From positions 1 to 9,055 of the forward strand of contig DFWO01000082.1 of the NCBI GenBank assembly GCA_002380945.1: a stretch of 9,055 nucleotides of DNA, read 5' to 3'. The stretch is from Methylococcaceae bacterium UBA4132. GTDB taxonomy: Bacteria; Pseudomonadota; Gammaproteobacteria; Methylococcales; Methylomonadaceae. This document shows, one piece after another, positions 6,046 to 9,055 of the stretch. A program made the position numbers and the translations under genes. Positions within the stretch are counted from its first letter, which is position 1. Each line of letters opens with the position of its first letter. A model generated the notes under the pieces. It searched no databases. It saw nothing but the letters and a program-made list of their open reading frames with translations, and was not told the DNA's origin.

Positions 6046-6936
6046 TTACTTGGCGATGACCGCCAGCCCATCCAATCTTACCCAGTCTTCTTGTTGAACG
6101 GGCGTATTAAAATCTATCTGTTGAGCTTGATATGCGTCGATAACAGCGTCTGCTTGCTCTGCTAAGATCCCCGATAACACTAACGCACCGCCCGTTTTAA
6201 CTAAGGCACTGATGTCTTTCGACATTTCAATAAGCGGTTTTGCTAAGATATTCGCTAATACCACATCGGCGTGTAGCGGCGCAAATTGTTCAGGCAAATA
6301 ACAGATAATTTTATCGGCAACGCTATTTTTTAACGCATTGCTTTCAGTGGCAGTAATGGCTTGCGGATCAATATCAACCGCGTGGGCGACTTTCGCACCT
6401 AACAACACCGCCGCCACTGCTAAAATACCAGAGCCACAACCGTAATCAATTACGGTTTTGCCCGTTAAATCATGACTGGCTAACCATTCCAAACATAATG
6501 CGGTGGTCGGATGTGTGCCTGTTCCGAATGCTAAACCTGGGTCTAGGATTAAGCATACCGTGCCTTCTTCATACTGTTCTTGACCTGTCGGACACACCCA
6601 TAAGTTATCAGCGAATTTCATGGGATGGTAGTATTCCATCCACGCCCGTTCCCATTCTTGATCGTCAATGTGTTCTTCTTGCCAGTCTTGCAACTCATCG
6701 GCTTTAAAGTTAGCTAACACGGCTGTTTTTACATGAACAATATCAGCATCGAGTTCATATAAGGCGATAACTTGGGTATTGCTCCATATTTTCGTTTCAC
6801 CGATGGCAGGCTCATAAACGGGTTCGTCTTCTGCATCCATATAAGTAACAGATACCGCGCCGAGGTGGTCGAAAAAATCAGCCAGTTTTGGGGCAGTATT
6901 TTCGTTGGTAATAACAGAGATTTGATGCCAAGCCAT
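6046..6936 (-). CDS. prmA: Ribosomal protein L11 methyltransferase
   Basis: PrmA uses S-adenosylmethionine to trimethylate lysines and the N-terminus of ribosomal protein L11. The N-terminal L11-recognition domain (about 1-100) opens with MAWHQISV and ends in the DDQEWERAWMEYYHPMKF region (91-108). Then come LDPGLAFGTGTHPTT (131-145), the SAM-binding glycine motif IDYGCGSGILAVAA (163-176), the acidic loop VDIDP (187-191) and the ANILAKPL segment (228-235). At 296 residues it is full length. No Shine-Dalgarno site precedes ATG 6934-6936, but a TATAAT lies 16 nt upstream, so the mRNA may have almost no leader. tag follows 3 nt after the stop, then two small genes and dusB. In E. coli prmA adjoins dusB-fis directly, so a short gene block has been added or kept here. 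Confidence 0.96.
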   Translation of the reverse strand: MAWHQISVITNENTAPKLADFFDHLGAVSVTYMDAEDEPVYEPAIGETKIWSNTQVIALYELDADIVHVKTAVLANFKADELQDWQEEHIDDQEWERAWMEYYHPMKFADNLWVCPTGQEQYEEGTVCLILDPGLAFGTGTHPTTALCLEWLASHDLTGKTVIDYGCGSGILAVAAVLLGAKVAHAVDIDPQAITATESNALKNSVADKIICYLPEQFAPLHADVVLANILAKPLIEMSKDISALVKTGGALVLSGILAEQADAVIDAYQAQQIDFNTPVQQEDWVRLDGLAVIAK

Positions 6937-6952
6937 AGATTAATAATCGGTG

Positions 6953-6958
6953 ATTATA
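6953..6958 (-). promoter_or_regulatory. Candidate -10 box of the prmA-tag transcript
   Basis: The minus strand shows a perfect TATAAT. Transcription would start near 6946, about 10 nt before the prmA ATG. No TTGACA-like hexamer is visible at the usual distance; the -35 zone falls in the repeat at 6970-7005 (CTCGCT). Support is the exact -10 match and its position. Confidence 0.35.
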
Positions 6959-6969
6959 GAGAAAATAAA

Positions 6970-7005
6970 GTGGGTAGCGAGATAACGTAATCCGAGCCAA
7001 CCTAC
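6970..7005. repeat. Degenerate GTAGGTTGG-type element upstream of prmA
   Basis: The minus strand begins GTAGGTTGG (7005-6997), continues with TTACGTTATCTCGC and ends CTACCCAC. The ends are imperfect inverted repeats (GTGGGTAG against GTAGGTTG, six of eight). The core TTACGTTA recurs beside the palindrome at 4714-4746, where the minus strand reads GTTGGGTTACGTTAACGAG. I take it as another decayed member of the same dispersed family. The remaining bases of this gap to 7066 are AT-rich with no other signal seen. Confidence 0.5.
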
Positions 7006-7066
7006 GAATTGGATGTTAATGAATTTCTGGTAATAATAAATATTGTTTCTATTCATACCTATCGCA

Positions 7067-9019
7067 CTATTTTTTCACAGTTATATCAAGAAAATCTATA
7101 AATTGCTTCACATAAAATGGACGTATGTGATCATCATCTTTATAAATGGGAGTTCCATCATCCAAAGTTGTTTGACATTGATTGTTCTTGCAAAAGTGAC
7201 TAGGAGTATCAATCACAATCGTATTAGATCGTTTTGCTATTTCGATCATTAAAATCCGTAATTTTTCTTGCTCTTTGTCATACTCTTGAAACTGCTTTGC
7301 TTTATTATTAATAATAAAGCCTTTTAATCGTGAGCCAGTAATCATTTCCATAGGATTAAATGATTTACCAGACGGGTTGTCGATAACAAGAAAAACCTTT
7401 TTGTGTTTTGATAGAGTAGAAAGGGTGTCCTCAAGTGACTTGATAGCATAGTCAATACCATCTTCATCAAAATATTTTTTTTTGTCATCTAATAAATAAT
7501 AATAACGATATTCTCCGGCTAATGGTTTCTGATTTTTAATCAAGTGACGCCAAGAAGCACCTATTACTACTGAATCAACATCTGATGATAATGCGTAGTT
7601 GATAATCGTTTCCTTAAAAGCAGCATTACATTCAGGGTGTTGATCCTCATAAACATTTGGTATGGGTGGACAGCCTCCTACCGTAGCGAATATAGCTGTT
7701 TTCGTATTTATGGGATTTTCATTTATGAGTTTCACAATTCTAGGTGCGTACTGTTCTATATGCGAGTCACCCCAAAAAAGGACTTTCTCTTTAGCTCCAT
7801 TTTTGATAAATGCTTTAACTTTATTTATATCAATCGATTTTAAAGAATCGGGGTATTCCCAGTCACCAACAGCTTCACCAATTAAAGCTACACTATCTGA
7901 ATTATTTCGTGGAGAAAATATTCCTTTCGATGTACTAATTCCTAAGCTAAGGAGTATAAGTGATAAAAAAATTAAACAATAAATCACATAAGGAGATTTA
8001 TATTTTCTAATTTTATTTTCTACAACTTCATAAGTTAATATAGCTAATATAAAACTTAAAAAAACAGCAATAATTCTTTCTACCCTAGTTTCGTATTGCA
8101 TGATATGAGTAAATGATAATAATAACCAATGCCATAAGTATAATGGATAACTAATTAAGCCAATGTAAACAAAAACTCGGTTACTCAAAATATAACGGTT
8201 TATCCATGAGTCAGGGGCTGAAATTATAAGAAATGCACCTATTGTCGGTAATAAAGCCCATCCTCCAAAAAGAACACTGCCTTTGTCTAATAGAATTACA
8301 GCCATCACTATTAATACACTGCCCAATATTGACTGTAAATTCAAATAAAATTTATTTATAGATAACCAACTTTTCTTATGTAAAGTAATATAAGCTAAAA
8401 TTCCTCCTATCATTAATTCCCAAAAGCGGTTAATAGGTAAATAAAATGCGGAAACTGAAGAAAAGCACGCTAAAGTGTATATATTTGCAGAAAAAGAAAT
8501 GATTGCAATAAAAATAACGATAACTAAGAAATTGAATTTACTTTTCCACACTAGCCCTAATAACATAGGCCAAAAAATATAAAACTGTTCTTCTATTCCT
8601 AATGACCATAAATGTAATAATGGCTTAGTTTCCGAAGAGGTATCAAAATAACCAGCTTCATTCCAAAGAATAAAATTAGCTATAAATCCAATTCCGCCTG
8701 CTATATGTTTTCCTAATTTATTGAACTCGTCTGGAAAAAGTATATACCAACCAAATATCCAAGATGTTATTAATACAATAATTAAAGCAGGAAATATTCG
8801 TTTTATACGCCGCGAGTAAAATTCAAAATAACTAAAACGATCTTTTTCTAAATTACCAAAAATAATGATTGAAATAAGAAACCCTGATATAACAAAAAAA
8901 ATATCAACGCCTATAAATCCACCTTGAATTTTCTTTGGAAAGGCGTGGAACCCAATAACAGAAAGAATTGCAATTGCACGAAGACCATCTACATCAGGTC
9001 GATATTTTATATGATTCAT
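7067..9019 (-). CDS. Membrane O-acyltransferase (acyltransferase family 3) with C-terminal SGNH domain, OafA-like
   Basis: Proteins of this build O-acetylate surface polymers such as lipopolysaccharide O-antigen, exopolysaccharide or peptidoglycan: the membrane half moves an acyl group across the inner membrane and the SGNH half transfers it in the periplasm. Residues 1 to about 340 are the multi-pass acyltransferase-3 domain, with YRPDVDGLRAIAIL, the Arg14-x10-His25 catalytic motif, GGFIGVDIFFVISGFLI (33-49), FYSRRIKRIFPAL (67-79) and LHLWSLGIEEQFYIFWP (135-151). An extra hydrophobic segment (344-361) leads to the SGNH part, with FWGDSH (415-420, nucleophile Ser419), TVGGCPP (446-452) and DDDH (628-631, the Asp-x-x-His pair). 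The 650 residues are typical of such fusions and the gene is intact. No Shine-Dalgarno site precedes ATG 9017-9019. The membrane half is much more AT-rich than prmA-purD, and no polysaccharide genes adjoin, so its acceptor is unknown and transfer is possible. Confidence 0.92.
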   Translation of the reverse strand: MNHIKYRPDVDGLRAIAILSVIGFHAFPKKIQGGFIGVDIFFVISGFLISIIIFGNLEKDRFSYFEFYSRRIKRIFPALIIVLITSWIFGWYILFPDEFNKLGKHIAGGIGFIANFILWNEAGYFDTSSETKPLLHLWSLGIEEQFYIFWPMLLGLVWKSKFNFLVIVIFIAIISFSANIYTLACFSSVSAFYLPINRFWELMIGGILAYITLHKKSWLSINKFYLNLQSILGSVLIVMAVILLDKGSVLFGGWALLPTIGAFLIISAPDSWINRYILSNRVFVYIGLISYPLYLWHWLLLSFTHIMQYETRVERIIAVFLSFILAILTYEVVENKIRKYKSPYVIYCLIFLSLILLSLGISTSKGIFSPRNNSDSVALIGEAVGDWEYPDSLKSIDINKVKAFIKNGAKEKVLFWGDSHIEQYAPRIVKLINENPINTKTAIFATVGGCPPIPNVYEDQHPECNAAFKETIINYALSSDVDSVVIGASWRHLIKNQKPLAGEYRYYYLLDDKKKYFDEDGIDYAIKSLEDTLSTLSKHKKVFLVIDNPSGKSFNPMEMITGSRLKGFIINNKAKQFQEYDKEQEKLRILMIEIAKRSNTIVIDTPSHFCKNNQCQTTLDDGTPIYKDDDHIRPFYVKQFIDFLDITVKK

Positions 9020-9055
9020 ATGGGTAACACATTGGGTATTGTTAATTAAAAATAG
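9020..9055. other. Leader of the acyltransferase gene at the window edge
   Basis: Only 36 nt upstream of the acyltransferase start are visible. The minus strand contains ACCCAATGTGTTACCCAT just before the ATG, with a short ACCCAA/ACCCAT near-repeat. No ribosome binding site or promoter could be identified, and an upstream ATG (9030-9032) is out of frame. Confidence 0.5.

Noticed and set aside
7662..7982. Plus-strand open frame of 106 codons opposite the acyltransferase
   Set aside because: It lies antisense to the SGNH linker region, with no family resemblance.
1..9055. CRISPR array, tRNA or rRNA gene, insertion sequence or prophage genes
   Set aside because: No regularly spaced repeats, tRNA-like cloverleaf, rRNA motif, transposase or integrase sequence was seen on either strand.

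Overview
All eight protein-coding genes lie on the minus strand, so transcription runs from high to low coordinates. The window looks like chromosomal DNA of a gammaproteobacterium. The evidence is a fis gene directly behind dusB, close to prmA and followed by purH and purD, an order characteristic of that class. Moderate GC in the housekeeping genes and families of short intergenic palindromes recall methanotrophic or sulfur-oxidising lineages (Methylococcales or Thiotrichales-like). That finer placement comes from memory and is not proven.

Layout in transcription order: (1) 9019-7067, an AT-rich gene for a membrane O-acyltransferase fused to a periplasmic SGNH domain. (2) 6936-6046, prmA (ribosomal protein L11 methyltransferase), followed after 3 nt by 6042-5503, tag (3-methyladenine DNA glycosylase I). 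(3) 5476/5482-5282 and 5278-4751, a tightly packed pair: a small five-cysteine protein resembling the N-terminal metal-binding domain of heavy-metal P-type ATPases, and a 175-residue protein with one membrane segment and scattered cysteines that I do not recognise. (4) 4497-3511 dusB (tRNA dihydrouridine synthase) overlapping 3511-3227 fis (nucleoid protein). (5) 3094-1535 purH and 1465-191 purD, two enzymes of de novo purine synthesis. Positions 1-190, downstream of purD, show no gene or clear signal.

The housekeeping genes suit growth-rate control: ribosome modification, tRNA modification, a growth-phase chromatin protein and nucleotide synthesis. The dusB-fis leader has a TATGAT element followed by a GC-rich stretch, a layout expected of a stringently controlled promoter. 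The tag/metal-protein block sits between prmA and dusB, which adjoin in E. coli.

The gaps hold at least five palindromic elements of three kinds: a perfect 11-bp stem between purH and purD, a GTAGGTTGG-type family in three gaps, and a CACGAAA-rich inverted repeat upstream of dusB. No RNA gene, CRISPR array, insertion sequence or canonical rho-independent terminator was found. The least described item is the two-gene metal-protein pair. I see no convincing evidence of a large novel system.
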